59,081 nt of DNA, from assembly GCA_002298165.1 (NCBI GenBank), contig DBMI01000062.1:197-59277 (forward strand), given 5' to 3'. Each line of letters opens with the position of its first letter. The first letter of the stretch is position 1. Shown in pieces: positions 18,401-25,472 of this stretch. The notes below the pieces were generated by a model. The model did not search any database. It was given only the letters and a program-made list of their open reading frames with translations, and was not told the DNA's origin. This stretch comes from Desulfarculales bacterium UBA702 (lineage in GTDB: Bacteria > Desulfobacterota > Syntrophobacteria > Syntrophobacterales > Syntrophobacteraceae). A program made the position numbers and the translations under genes.

Positions 18401-19020
18401 TTGAGTGTGCGGAACCTTGCCTGACCACACATGACCCCCACCGCATTCCCCTTCTCGTCGAAGAATGGGTGCACCACCACGACGTTGTTTAATTTTTCCG
18501 AAGCCGAAGAGTAGGAAATTGACTGGAGGTGGATTCCGGCCCGCTTCATTCCTTCTTTGAAGTATGGCTGCAAGCCCCGGAATTCGCCAGATTTGAGAGG
18601 GTCTGTGGACAGAACTACCACACCGCGCCTTGACAAAAGAAAGAATTCGTCAAATCTCTTCGTGAGTTCGATCACCTGCACGAGGCGGTCGTAGATCTCT
18701 GCCTTTCCAATTTCCACCCGGTCGTTTATCTCGCTTTCGGAGAGCAGGAGGACAACTTTTTTGTACACGTCCTCTTCCGCCAATCCGAGAAGGTCGGTTT
18801 GAAGATTTTGAAGCCAGGTACTTATTTCGTTTTCTTTGAGAGCCGCAACGGATTCAAGCCGTTCAAAGGCTTGTTGCTTTCCACTTTGTATCCCAACGAA
18901 TATCGAACAAACGCTGATTCCGGCAGCAGGCAACAATACGAGAGCCACGAAGGCCAGAAGCAGCCTGGCGCGAATCGTGTTAAACCGCTTTTTGAAATTG
19001 TTTAAAGAATTCTTGGTCAT
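15424..19020 (-). CDS. Hybrid sensor histidine kinase (periplasmic sensor, HAMP, GAF, PAS-PAS, HisKA, HATPase, REC)
   Basis: Large membrane sensor of about 1198 residues. After a basic N-terminus come a membrane helix (about 20-45), a dCACHE-like periplasmic sensor (to about 310, with TGLGNTGETYLVG), a second helix and HAMP (about 315-375). A GAF domain (to about 545), two PAS domains, HisKA with H-box GGIAHDFNN and a complete HATPase (N-box NLCTNAAHAM, DTGCGM, GSGMGLAV) follow. The C-terminal receiver has LFVDDE, phospho-site VITDMTMP, and the conserved Thr and Lys (MKPY). The frame is open to 19248, but this would overlap the upstream gene, so I use the ATG at 19020; 19062 is the alternative. 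It closes a unit with two solute-binding proteins, suggesting that these feed its periplasmic domain. Confidence 0.88.
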   Translation of the reverse strand: MTKNSLNNFKKRFNTIRARLLLAFVALVLLPAAGISVCSIFVGIQSGKQQAFERLESVAALKENEISTWLQNLQTDLLGLAEEDVYKKVVLLLSESEINDRVEIGKAEIYDRLVQVIELTKRFDEFFLLSRRGVVVLSTDPLKSGEFRGLQPYFKEGMKRAGIHLQSISYSSASEKLNNVVVVHPFFDEKGNAVGVMCGQARFRTLNTIMGERTGLGNTGETYLVGSNNVLMTVSRSTGFTPGMSAIHTPAVETALENHENGHGLYTDYKGTAVIGVYRWLPEINSVLVAEQDQAEAFQLIYTTLLVNAVIALFAVLLAGLASLYFARGIASPLAGLARTATRIAQGNLELSARLEGPDEICSAAASFNLMTHRLRRRIGMEKLVSDMSRKFLDLSAEEADSGISLALGEVAAFVGSDRALICLFSADGKSLYGTHEWCAEGVETRPQQEFSVDDIPWCYQKLKDRESLHVPDIELLPPEAETEKNIWRDSGVKSLVRIPMFSGKNIRGLVGFESVREKRSWSEEDIQLFSMVGEIVYSTLERVWFEKTLASQKERLTVTLRSIGDAVITTDIEGRVILMNGVAEQLTGWTHEEAAGRLLGDIFNVIRKKSRARCRNPVEMVIQQGTVVNLEIDSVLIARDGTERVIANSGAPIREGDRIVGVVMVFRDVTDARNAEEERVRLATAIEQSAEAIFITDTSWIIHYVNPAFEQMTGYKRSDIIGRHTRFLKSEKHDESFYRLLRDTLTRGEVWSGRIINKKSDGTLYEAEVTSSPVRDKKGNILSYVSIHRDITKEVRLEKELRQAQKMEAIGRLAGGIAHDFNNILAAIMGFTEMAYSKIPDGNPARRNLEQVLKASSRAADLVGRILTFSRKTEVERKPVPIAPIVAEALRLLRSSLPTTVEIRQEIDISTESGIVLADSTQIHQVLMNLCTNAAHAMRGSGGTLSVKISEVHADEYLVSRYPDLKPGSFAKLTVSDTGCGMDAQLLDRIFDPYFTTKAPGEGSGMGLAVVQGIVKSHGGAISVYSEPGQGSTFNLFFPTIKGKIQQESITPLELPTGKERILFVDDEKGLVDLGEEMLQSLGYIVTGKTNSTEALELFSSDPGAFDLVITDMTMPGLTGKELASKLMVIRQDIPVILCTGFSELINEKQAKESGIRELLMKPYVMSNLADAVRRAIDRGVPRVTSAKASPNHSVIN

Positions 19021-19129
19021 TTTCAACCAATGCCGCCTGATTCCTGAATCAATAATCCTCATTTGCAAAAGCAAAAAATCAAGGTCGCGCCGTTTTTCGC
19101 GAACCAGGATAGCGTCACGGAAAAAGTGA

Positions 19130-20167
19130 TCATCCTTTTCCGGTTGCCAGCTCGATCGCCCGATTTCCCAGTGCTTCACCAACCCGATTCTTCCAGGAAT
19201 CCCATACATGTTCCGCATTTTTGCGCAAAAGCGCAATTTCGGAGCCATTGGGATTGATTACTCGCATGCCTGAATTCTTTATCACAGGCCAGACTGCCTG
19301 CCTGGTCCTTTCCTTGTATCCCGTGAGGCTTTGATTCGCGTCGTACCACTTGCCCGCTTCCCACAACGCACTCTTGTCCTGTCCAGGCAGCTTATCCCAC
19401 AAGTCCTTTAGAAGAAAAATCCCGATGGTTGCAGTGGTAATTGGCACCCGAAAACAATACTGAAGGCGTGTATAGAGATTTCTGGCCACCACAGTGTTTG
19501 GGTTGGCAATAACAGCATCCAGCCCCTTTCGCTGCAAGGCGAAAAAGATTTCCTCGGACGGGATGCGTGCCGCGGTTGCACCGAAGCTTTCAAGTAAAGC
19601 CGTGGCCCAGGGACTCACCACTCTGCAGCGCTTGCCATGAAGATCGGACAGGCTGACGATCTTCTTGCTCCCGCTCCAAATGTATTCCGGTTCGATTACG
19701 CCTCCGCCGCTCGAGAGCATGAAAAGGTTGCCGCGCGCAAGCTGGTCGTTTATCAGCTTCCATAGCGGGGATTCCATTGCAAGGCGCTCTCCATGCTCGA
19801 AAAGGTCTTCGCAAACCCCCGTGAGTTCCAGAATTCCCAAAATTGGAAACTCCTGGGTTATGTATGTAGAGGTGTGGACCATGAACTGGATGGACCCCAC
19901 TCTTAGTCCCCGCACCTGTTCGTCGGCGTTCATCAGGCTTGCCGAGTCATAGAACTCGAACCTGCCCGGGGCAATCTTATGCAGGAGTTCAACGAACCCC
20001 TGCGTGCCGAACCTTAGTTCCTTGTAGGCCGGCGGGAGGTAGGATGCCCCTTTATAAACCGCATTGGCATAGATGAGCCCCCTATTCGGCCTAATCCCCA
20101 AAAATCCGAGGGCCGCGCCACCCACTGCGACAGTTTTCAGAAACCGCCGCCTGGTCATTGCCGGCAT
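19130..20167 (-). CDS. TRAP-type (DctP family) solute-binding protein with Tat signal
   Basis: Periplasmic binding protein of 345 residues in the DctP/TRAP family. The N-terminus MTRRRFLKTVAVGGAALGF is a textbook twin-arginine signal. The mature part carries DctP landmarks: VRGLRVGSIQFMVHT, DLHGKRCRVV (with the conserved Arg that binds carboxylates) and a late WKNRVGEALG helix. The start at 20167 is chosen because GGAGG lies 6 nt upstream; the longer frame would overlap the upstream gene. No DctQ or DctM permease gene is adjacent. With a hybrid kinase directly downstream, a sensory role is more likely than transport. Ligand unknown, presumably an organic acid. Confidence 0.85.
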   Translation of the reverse strand: MPAMTRRRFLKTVAVGGAALGFLGIRPNRGLIYANAVYKGASYLPPAYKELRFGTQGFVELLHKIAPGRFEFYDSASLMNADEQVRGLRVGSIQFMVHTSTYITQEFPILGILELTGVCEDLFEHGERLAMESPLWKLINDQLARGNLFMLSSGGGVIEPEYIWSGSKKIVSLSDLHGKRCRVVSPWATALLESFGATAARIPSEEIFFALQRKGLDAVIANPNTVVARNLYTRLQYCFRVPITTATIGIFLLKDLWDKLPGQDKSALWEAGKWYDANQSLTGYKERTRQAVWPVIKNSGMRVINPNGSEIALLRKNAEHVWDSWKNRVGEALGNRAIELATGKG

Positions 20168-20195
20168 TGTGGTCCTCCATTTCAGAGGGGTGCAA

Positions 20196-21326
20196 TCAGT
20201 CAGAGGGGCCATTTCCGGCCACGAGACTCTGAGAGGTTCTTACGACAGTCGGAACCTGTTTTCCATCAAGTATGCGTACCGCGACATCGACTGCTATCCT
20301 GCCGATCTCCAGCGGAAAAGTATCCACAGTGGAACTCAACCCGCCCGAGCGTATAGACTCGATAGCGTCCGGAATCCCATCCCTGCCGATTACCATCACC
20401 CGATCCGACTTTCCTGCGAATTTCACCGCCTGGAAGGCCCCGAGCGCCATAACATCGCTGGTACAGTAAATACATACAAGGCCGGGGCGTTCTTCAATGA
20501 TTTCAGAAGCATACTGAAAGGCAACCTGCAGGTCGCTCGCACACTGTGGATCGGCTCCTATCTTAAAGGAACTGCCTCCGAGCGTTTCAGTAAATCCTCT
20601 TACCCGCCGGTTGACCCCGTAATCTTCATTTTGACCTTTAAGGATTGCGACCTCACCACCTGGAAGTTTCTCCATAAGGTACTTTGCCGCCCTTGCGCCG
20701 TTCTCGTACTGGTTGGGCCCAACGTAGTAGAGGACCTCGGAAATAATTGCGGCATCGACATTGATCAGCAAAACGTGCTTTCGCTTTGCTTTGGCTACTG
20801 CTGACTCCAGGTTTAAATCGGTCAGAGGCGAGACCAGAATAGCATCGTAGCCTTTGTCTATCATTGATTCCAGGGCGGAGTATTGTCCTGCCTGATCAGA
20901 CTCGTTCGCACCGGCCTGAAAATCGATTGTGATTCCAAGCTCCTTTGCTTTCGCGCGCATGCCTTCCATTATAAGCTGACAATAGGGATTACCGAGGAAT
21001 CTCAGCAGGGCAGCTAATTTGTAATTCTTTGCAGGTTTGAATATAATTCCCGTCGAGTTGAGAAGATCGTCATAACTGATGGAGTTGAGTTCGGAATCAG
21101 GATCGAGGCGCCTTTCGGCCGAACTGGAATAGCCGCCCGCCGATACCTTCTCATTCGACGCTGCCTCATTTTGAGCGGAAATTTCGCACCCCCCAAAAAC
21201 CAGAACAATTCCCAATAAAAGAAGGGTAAGCAATTTATGGAAAAAGAAGGGATGCCCTGTTCTTGGATTAGCAGGTGAACCGGGGCGGATTTTTACCCGA
21301 ATATGGGCGGGTGCCGGTGAAAACAA
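20196..21326 (-). CDS. RbsB-like periplasmic solute-binding lipoprotein
   Basis: Type I periplasmic binding protein of about 376 residues (PF13407 type, sugar or autoinducer-like ligands). The lipobox VFGGC places Cys47 after a hydrophobic helix, so the protein is membrane-tethered. The ligand-binding core runs from about 100 to 365 with typical strands (YDAILVSPLTD, ALGAFQAVKFAG, VMVIGRDGIPDAIESI). The start is TTG at 21326, 8 nt after GGAG, which gives an unusually long n-region; no in-frame Met precedes the lipobox otherwise. It is the first gene of a unit with a DctP-like protein and a hybrid kinase. No ABC permease or ATPase is near. Confidence 0.85.
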   Translation of the reverse strand: MFSPAPAHIRVKIRPGSPANPRTGHPFFFHKLLTLLLLGIVLVFGGCEISAQNEAASNEKVSAGGYSSSAERRLDPDSELNSISYDDLLNSTGIIFKPAKNYKLAALLRFLGNPYCQLIMEGMRAKAKELGITIDFQAGANESDQAGQYSALESMIDKGYDAILVSPLTDLNLESAVAKAKRKHVLLINVDAAIISEVLYYVGPNQYENGARAAKYLMEKLPGGEVAILKGQNEDYGVNRRVRGFTETLGGSSFKIGADPQCASDLQVAFQYASEIIEERPGLVCIYCTSDVMALGAFQAVKFAGKSDRVMVIGRDGIPDAIESIRSGGLSSTVDTFPLEIGRIAVDVAVRILDGKQVPTVVRTSQSLVAGNGPSD

Positions 21327-22004
21327 AATGTTTTCTCCAGAAAAGGTCAGTCCTTACGAAATAAAATCTGGCAACGAGATCATTATTTCCACAGCATTCG
21401 CAAAAATATCGGTTTATTCCACGCGGAAGTTTAATTTCTGCTGAGGCAAAATAGAAGAATTTGGCAATCAAAGAACAATTTTTAGCACATAAAAAGCAGC
21501 ACAAATTGAAATTGAATTTCTAAAAACCGAATACCACAACTCATTTAGCCAGTTAGGAAAGCATTAACATAATGATCCGTTTTTTTAAAGAATTTATAAA
21601 TTTCCGGGCCGCCAGGCAGACACATCAACCAAAGCGTCTGCGGGATCGGGCAAATTCCCGTAATCTGGGAGAGAACACAAGCGGACGGAGCAGAATGGCA
21701 GAATAAAACAGGATTCCATCATCCGAATAGCATTACTCGAAACTGCCAAGCGCAACCAGATCGAATGAACTTAATACGTCATTCCCGCTGGGAGGCTCCG
21801 TGACAATGAAGATAATTTGGTGCTGCCGCTGTCTCAAATAGGCATGAAATTAGGTAAAAAGCCCAATTTACTCACCTGCTTCCTTCGACTCCAAATAAAA
21901 CTCCGAGATCAATGCCAAATTAGTGGAATCTGCCCCGAGTAATGCTTACATAAGTCTCATACCCTTGAAATAACTGATATATTTTAATCTCCAGAAATAA
22001 CACC
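21327..22004. other. 678-bp intergenic region
   Basis: This divergent region separates the binding-protein/kinase unit from the glycine-zipper gene. It contains one copy of the 12-nt repeat CGTCATTCCCGC (21777-21788). One small frame at 21572-21706 would encode a 44-aa Arg-rich peptide (MIRFFKEFINF...) with only a weak ribosome site; I cannot support it as a gene. No terminator or promoter is convincing. Confidence 0.4.
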
Positions 22005-22538
22005 ATGGCCGACTACCAGCGTAAAAAGAGCAACACTCCAAATAAAATCGACAGGCTGCACCCCCTTGGAAATAGCGGTAAGGGTCTTGGCTTGGGATCT
22101 CTCATAGAAGGGCTTGCCAGTGTGGGTAAAGGGGTCAAGGGCTTGGGATCAACCCTGGGCGGAGCGCTTGCCGGTATGTTGGGAAACGTTATCGACCCGT
22201 TGATGAAAATCAAGAAATCGGCGGGCGAGAAATCTTCACAAGGCATGGGTGTGACCCCGCCGCCGATGATTGAGCCGGAAGCAAAATCCTTGGTCGGAAA
22301 GGATGTGGAGGAGATGGACAAAAGTCCTGTCTTGCATAATCAGCAAACAGCACAACCGGCAGCTAAGGTTGAAAGTGCGACTTTACCCGAGTATCCGAGG
22401 GATTCAAAGGACGGCAAAGAAACAATATCCCAAAAACGCACGACTAAGCGCAATGTAAAAACTTCAACCAGGTCCGAAAGGAGAACCGGTGCCGGACGTA
22501 AAGACCAAAGCGGCGTCCATAGTGGACAGTCTGATTGA
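22005..22538 (+). CDS. Unrecognised glycine-zipper protein
   Basis: A 177-residue protein of unknown family. A basic N-terminus is followed by a glycine-zipper hydrophobic region (about 24-68, with GLGLGSLIEG, GVKGLGSTLG and GALAGMLGN) that could insert into or coat a membrane. The remainder is a low-complexity hydrophilic tail rich in Lys, Ser, Thr and Arg. Codon use resembles its neighbours. Its 3' end overlaps the next gene by 50 nt, and the next gene has its own strong ribosome site inside it, so the two are likely co-translated and may work together. Confidence 0.6.
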   Translation: MADYQRKKSNTPNKIDRLHPLGNSGKGLGLGSLIEGLASVGKGVKGLGSTLGGALAGMLGNVIDPLMKIKKSAGEKSSQGMGVTPPPMIEPEAKSLVGKDVEEMDKSPVLHNQQTAQPAAKVESATLPEYPRDSKDGKETISQKRTTKRNVKTSTRSERRTGAGRKDQSGVHSGQSD

Positions 22539-22851
22539 GCTTGCCGAGCATACCGATATGATGCAACATTCCCCTGGCGTGATCCAGCTGAAAATACACA
22601 TCTCCGGTATTATTCTGGCTTTAAACCTCAATATGAAACTCAAGTTGAATTCTGATGACCTTAAGACTACCGGGAAGAACATTGGGTTATTAGATGTGAA
22701 GGCAAACAAGGCAAGCAGATTACTGACCATCGTATACGACCCGGAAAAGATACCGTTCGAACTTTGGGAACTTCTCATCAAGGGGAAGGCCAACCCGAAG
22801 ATCAGGAAACTGGTTAGAGAAGAGCTTTTCAGAAGGCTTCAGAGTGGATAA
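22489..22851 (+). CDS. Small alpha/beta protein, possibly a degenerate HMA-like domain
   Basis: Protein of 120 residues starting at GTG, with AAAGGAG 5 nt upstream; this decides the start inside the preceding gene. The pattern of the HSPGVIQLKIHISG strand, then NIGLLDVKANKASRLLTIVYDPEKIPFELWELL, resembles the beta-alpha-beta arrangement of HMA_2-type domains (tentative, by pattern only), but there is no CxxC, so no metal site. The C-terminus is basic (KIRKLVREELFRRLQ). It is coupled to the glycine-zipper protein and ends 18 nt from the convergent SDR gene. Function unknown. Confidence 0.65.
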   Translation: MPDVKTKAASIVDSLIELAEHTDMMQHSPGVIQLKIHISGIILALNLNMKLKLNSDDLKTTGKNIGLLDVKANKASRLLTIVYDPEKIPFELWELLIKGKANPKIRKLVREELFRRLQSG

Positions 22852-22869
22852 GCCAGTCTACTGTTAAAT

Positions 22870-24387
22870 TCAAATCCTGCAAGCCAGACCGGGCAGCTTG
22901 GGCGTGAAACGCTCTGGACCTCTCAGTACCGCCTTTCCCGTTGCTTTTGCAATCGTTTTAAGCATTCCACGGAAGATCCACTGATGCACTGCGTAGAGGC
23001 TATACCAGTAAGCAAGCCCCAGGATTCCTCTTGGAACAAAGCGTGAAAGCTGGCTAAGCTCGGTCTGACCCTCTTCAACAGGGTTTATGTTGAACTCCAG
23101 CATGGCCTCACCCGGAGTTTTCATCTCCGAGAGCAGCAAAAGGTGATTAGGCGGGGAAACTTCCAGCACCCGCCAAAAATCCAGTGCGTCTCCGACATAA
23201 AGGGTCGTGGGATGCCTGCGGCCACGCCGAAGACTGGTTCCTCCGGCGAGTTTATCAAGCCAGCCCCTAAGGATCCAGAGCGATTCCCCATAATACCAGC
23301 CGTTGCGCCCGCCAATCCTTACCACGTGCTCCCAGATCTCTTCGGGGGAAGCACGGAGACGGATTTTGTAGCCGCACTCCATAATCGAGCCACCGGCAAA
23401 TTCCTCGTCCCCGCGGTGGGTCCACTCGGGCGGGCGCAGGGCACCGGCATCTGTCCACGAGGCTTCGACCATCTGATGCTCGATTCTTTCCATGGCCAGC
23501 CGGATCGTTTGGCGAGAATCCAATAGTTTCTGCGGAAGGATTTCGCGTATCCGGTTGTCTCGGCATACCGCACCTATGGAAAAGTGCTCTACAATAGGCC
23601 GTGCGACATACGAAGGGACCGGTGTAACCATGTGGAGCCACTTGGCGCTGAGGCCGGGGGATATAAAAGGAGTAGGAATCATCACACGCTTTTTGAGCCG
23701 AGCTACTTCGGCATATATTTGAATGAGTTGCTCAAAGGTTAGCACCTCAGGGCCGCCTATGTCGAATGTTTGGCCAATTGTGAGTTTACTTTCCAGGCAC
23801 ACAATGAGGTAGTGAAGAACATTTCGGATACTGATCGGCTGGATGGGCATGCGCATCCAGCCCGCTGATAATGACACAGGATGGCGATCGGCAAGGTAGC
23901 GCATTATCTCGAAAGAAGCACTGCCTGAGCCAAGGATGGTTGCAGCTCGAAAAAAGGTAAGCGGAACCGACCCGGAGCCGAGGATATCCGCGACTTTGCG
24001 GGATCGGTTCAGCGATGAATCTGATTGCTCGCCTTCAATTGTTCCAAGATAGATTATGCGCCTGAGGGTCGAGCCATTCGAAGCGGTTACCATGTTCATC
24101 GCCGCTTCGCGCTCCGTTTCATCGAGTTCGGGCTCGCCTTCGCCCATCGCATGCACGAGGTAGTAAGCGGCTCGGCAACCCGAAACCGCTTGTTTGAGGC
24201 TCTCCAAATCGAGTACGTCGCCCTGGACTATTTCCAGTCCTGGCTGACATGACCACGGCCTTGATTCAAGCTTTGCCGCCGAGCGTCCCATCACTCTGAC
24301 CCTGTAGCCGGCCTCCAGCAATCGCGGGACGAGGCGGCCGCCGACATAGCCCGTTGCTCCCAATACCAATACAGGTTCAGATTCCAT
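22870..24387 (-). CDS. SDR family NAD(P)-binding protein with C-terminal DUF2867
   Basis: A 505-residue fusion. Residues 1-290 form an atypical short-chain dehydrogenase (Rossmann motif LVLGATGYVGGRL at the N-terminus, related to NmrA and NAD-dependent epimerases). Residues about 340-495 form a DUF2867/START-like domain (FAGGSIMECGYKIRLRASPEEIWEHV, then WYYGESLWILRGWLDKL). This two-domain layout is a known but uncharacterised family. The catalytic YxxxK motif of classical SDRs is not obvious, so it may bind a dinucleotide without classic catalysis. Single gene, convergent with the pair before it. Confidence 0.85.
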   Translation of the reverse strand: MESEPVLVLGATGYVGGRLVPRLLEAGYRVRVMGRSAAKLESRPWSCQPGLEIVQGDVLDLESLKQAVSGCRAAYYLVHAMGEGEPELDETEREAAMNMVTASNGSTLRRIIYLGTIEGEQSDSSLNRSRKVADILGSGSVPLTFFRAATILGSGSASFEIMRYLADRHPVSLSAGWMRMPIQPISIRNVLHYLIVCLESKLTIGQTFDIGGPEVLTFEQLIQIYAEVARLKKRVMIPTPFISPGLSAKWLHMVTPVPSYVARPIVEHFSIGAVCRDNRIREILPQKLLDSRQTIRLAMERIEHQMVEASWTDAGALRPPEWTHRGDEEFAGGSIMECGYKIRLRASPEEIWEHVVRIGGRNGWYYGESLWILRGWLDKLAGGTSLRRGRRHPTTLYVGDALDFWRVLEVSPPNHLLLLSEMKTPGEAMLEFNINPVEEGQTELSQLSRFVPRGILGLAYWYSLYAVHQWIFRGMLKTIAKATGKAVLRGPERFTPKLPGLACRI

Positions 24388-24636
24388 CGAGTGACACCTT
24401 TGTTTGATGTTTCCAGAAACACTTATTGTGATTATATTAAATAATACTCGCTAAAGAAATTCTCTAAATCGGACCATAACGGGTGTTTCTTTTTCCCACC
24501 GGTGTTTAAGTAACCCCGGAAGAAACAGATGATGCGACTCCTCCAAATCGAAGCATGAATCTCTGCTGAAGATTCCTGGAACAGTTTCTCAGGTCCGAAG
24601 CTAATAAGTAAACTCTTAAATTACCGGCAAGCTCAA

Positions 24637-25323
24637 ATGCGGGTAGCGGAACTGCCCGAACCAGTATCCGCCAATCCGGATAGGAAGGAAGAGGCCGCGC
24701 GCAGTATGGATCGACACATGAAAATGCCGGATGACCTGTTTTGCAAGATTTGCTCCGAGAAGCGGGGAATAAATCCCAACACACTCAAGGAAGTCATAAT
24801 CCTCGCGGTAGAGATCGCTCGTGAAGGGCGAGAGGGCAGAAGGATAGGAACGATCTTCGTTATCTCCGATTCCGATGAAGTGCTGAAGCGCTCCCGTAAT
24901 CTTATACTTGATCCTCTTTACGGCCATCCCGACGATGTTAAAAGTATTGCGGACCTCGATATGCGCGAAACTGTGAAGGAATTGGCTCAGCTCGACGGAG
25001 CATTCGTTGTAAGCGACGAAGGAGTCGTGGTGTCGGCGTGCCGATACCTCGATGCATTCTCGGAAGGAATCAATCTTCCACTAGGCCTCGGCAGCAGGCA
25101 TATGGCAGCCGCATCCATGACCAAGCAGACCAATTCAGTCGCGGTGGTTGTCTCGGAGAGTTCCGTGGTTCGTGTTATAGATGACGGCCAGATCGTCTCC
25201 GAGATCATCCCCGAACTCTGGATGTTTAAGCGATATAGTGCGCACCTGAGTAAGGAAGGCAAGAAAGTCGAGGAGGAGATTATCGTCAGTACCGTAGGAG
25301 AGGAAGAGGAAGAAGTCGCGTAG
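24637..25323 (+). CDS. Soluble diadenylate cyclase (DAC/DisA_N) domain protein
   Basis: Protein of up to 228 residues with a DisA-N domain (about 60-190) predicted to make c-di-AMP from two ATP. The DGA motif is at 120-122 (LDGAFVVSDEG). The second motif is RHM at 154-156 in GSRHMAAASMTKQT, where the classic motif is RHR, so the last phosphate-binding Arg is Met. No membrane helices (unlike CdaA) and no HhH domain (unlike DisA) are present. A CKIC pair occurs at about 36-39. The acidic C-tail ends EEEEEVA. The start is uncertain: ATG 24706 has a better ribosome site (AGGAAGAGG). Neighbours give no hint of the pathway. Confidence 0.8.
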   Translation: MRVAELPEPVSANPDRKEEAARSMDRHMKMPDDLFCKICSEKRGINPNTLKEVIILAVEIAREGREGRRIGTIFVISDSDEVLKRSRNLILDPLYGHPDDVKSIADLDMRETVKELAQLDGAFVVSDEGVVVSACRYLDAFSEGINLPLGLGSRHMAAASMTKQTNSVAVVVSESSVVRVIDDGQIVSEIIPELWMFKRYSAHLSKEGKKVEEEIIVSTVGEEEEEVA

Positions 25324-25421
25324 TTTCTCTACCGGTTGCGCGGATTTGTAAAGCTGGAGGACCTTACAACGTGGGTGGCACAGATATCGTCCCACCAAAT
25401 TGCTGCTCGGGAACTAAACAG

Positions 25422-25440
25422 TGGCACGAAACCTGTGCCA
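25422..25440. other. Inverted repeat between convergent genes
   Basis: TGGCAC (25422-25427) and GTGCCA (25435-25440) flank a 7-nt spacer in the gap between the DAC gene and fadJ. It could form a short hairpin, but no T-run follows on either strand, so I do not call it a terminator. It superficially resembles a sigma-54 site but lacks the -12 GC. Confidence 0.3.
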
Positions 25441-25472
25441 AATCTAGCCTCATTAGTGCCTGGATTCCGTCT

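Noticed and set aside
19021..19248. Extended start of the hybrid kinase
   Set aside because: It would overlap the upstream DctP gene by more than 100 nt and adds no family-like residues.
25422..25440. TGGCACG resembling a sigma-54 promoter
   Set aside because: The -12 GC is missing at the correct distance. It also lies between two convergent genes, where no promoter is expected; I record it only as an inverted repeat.
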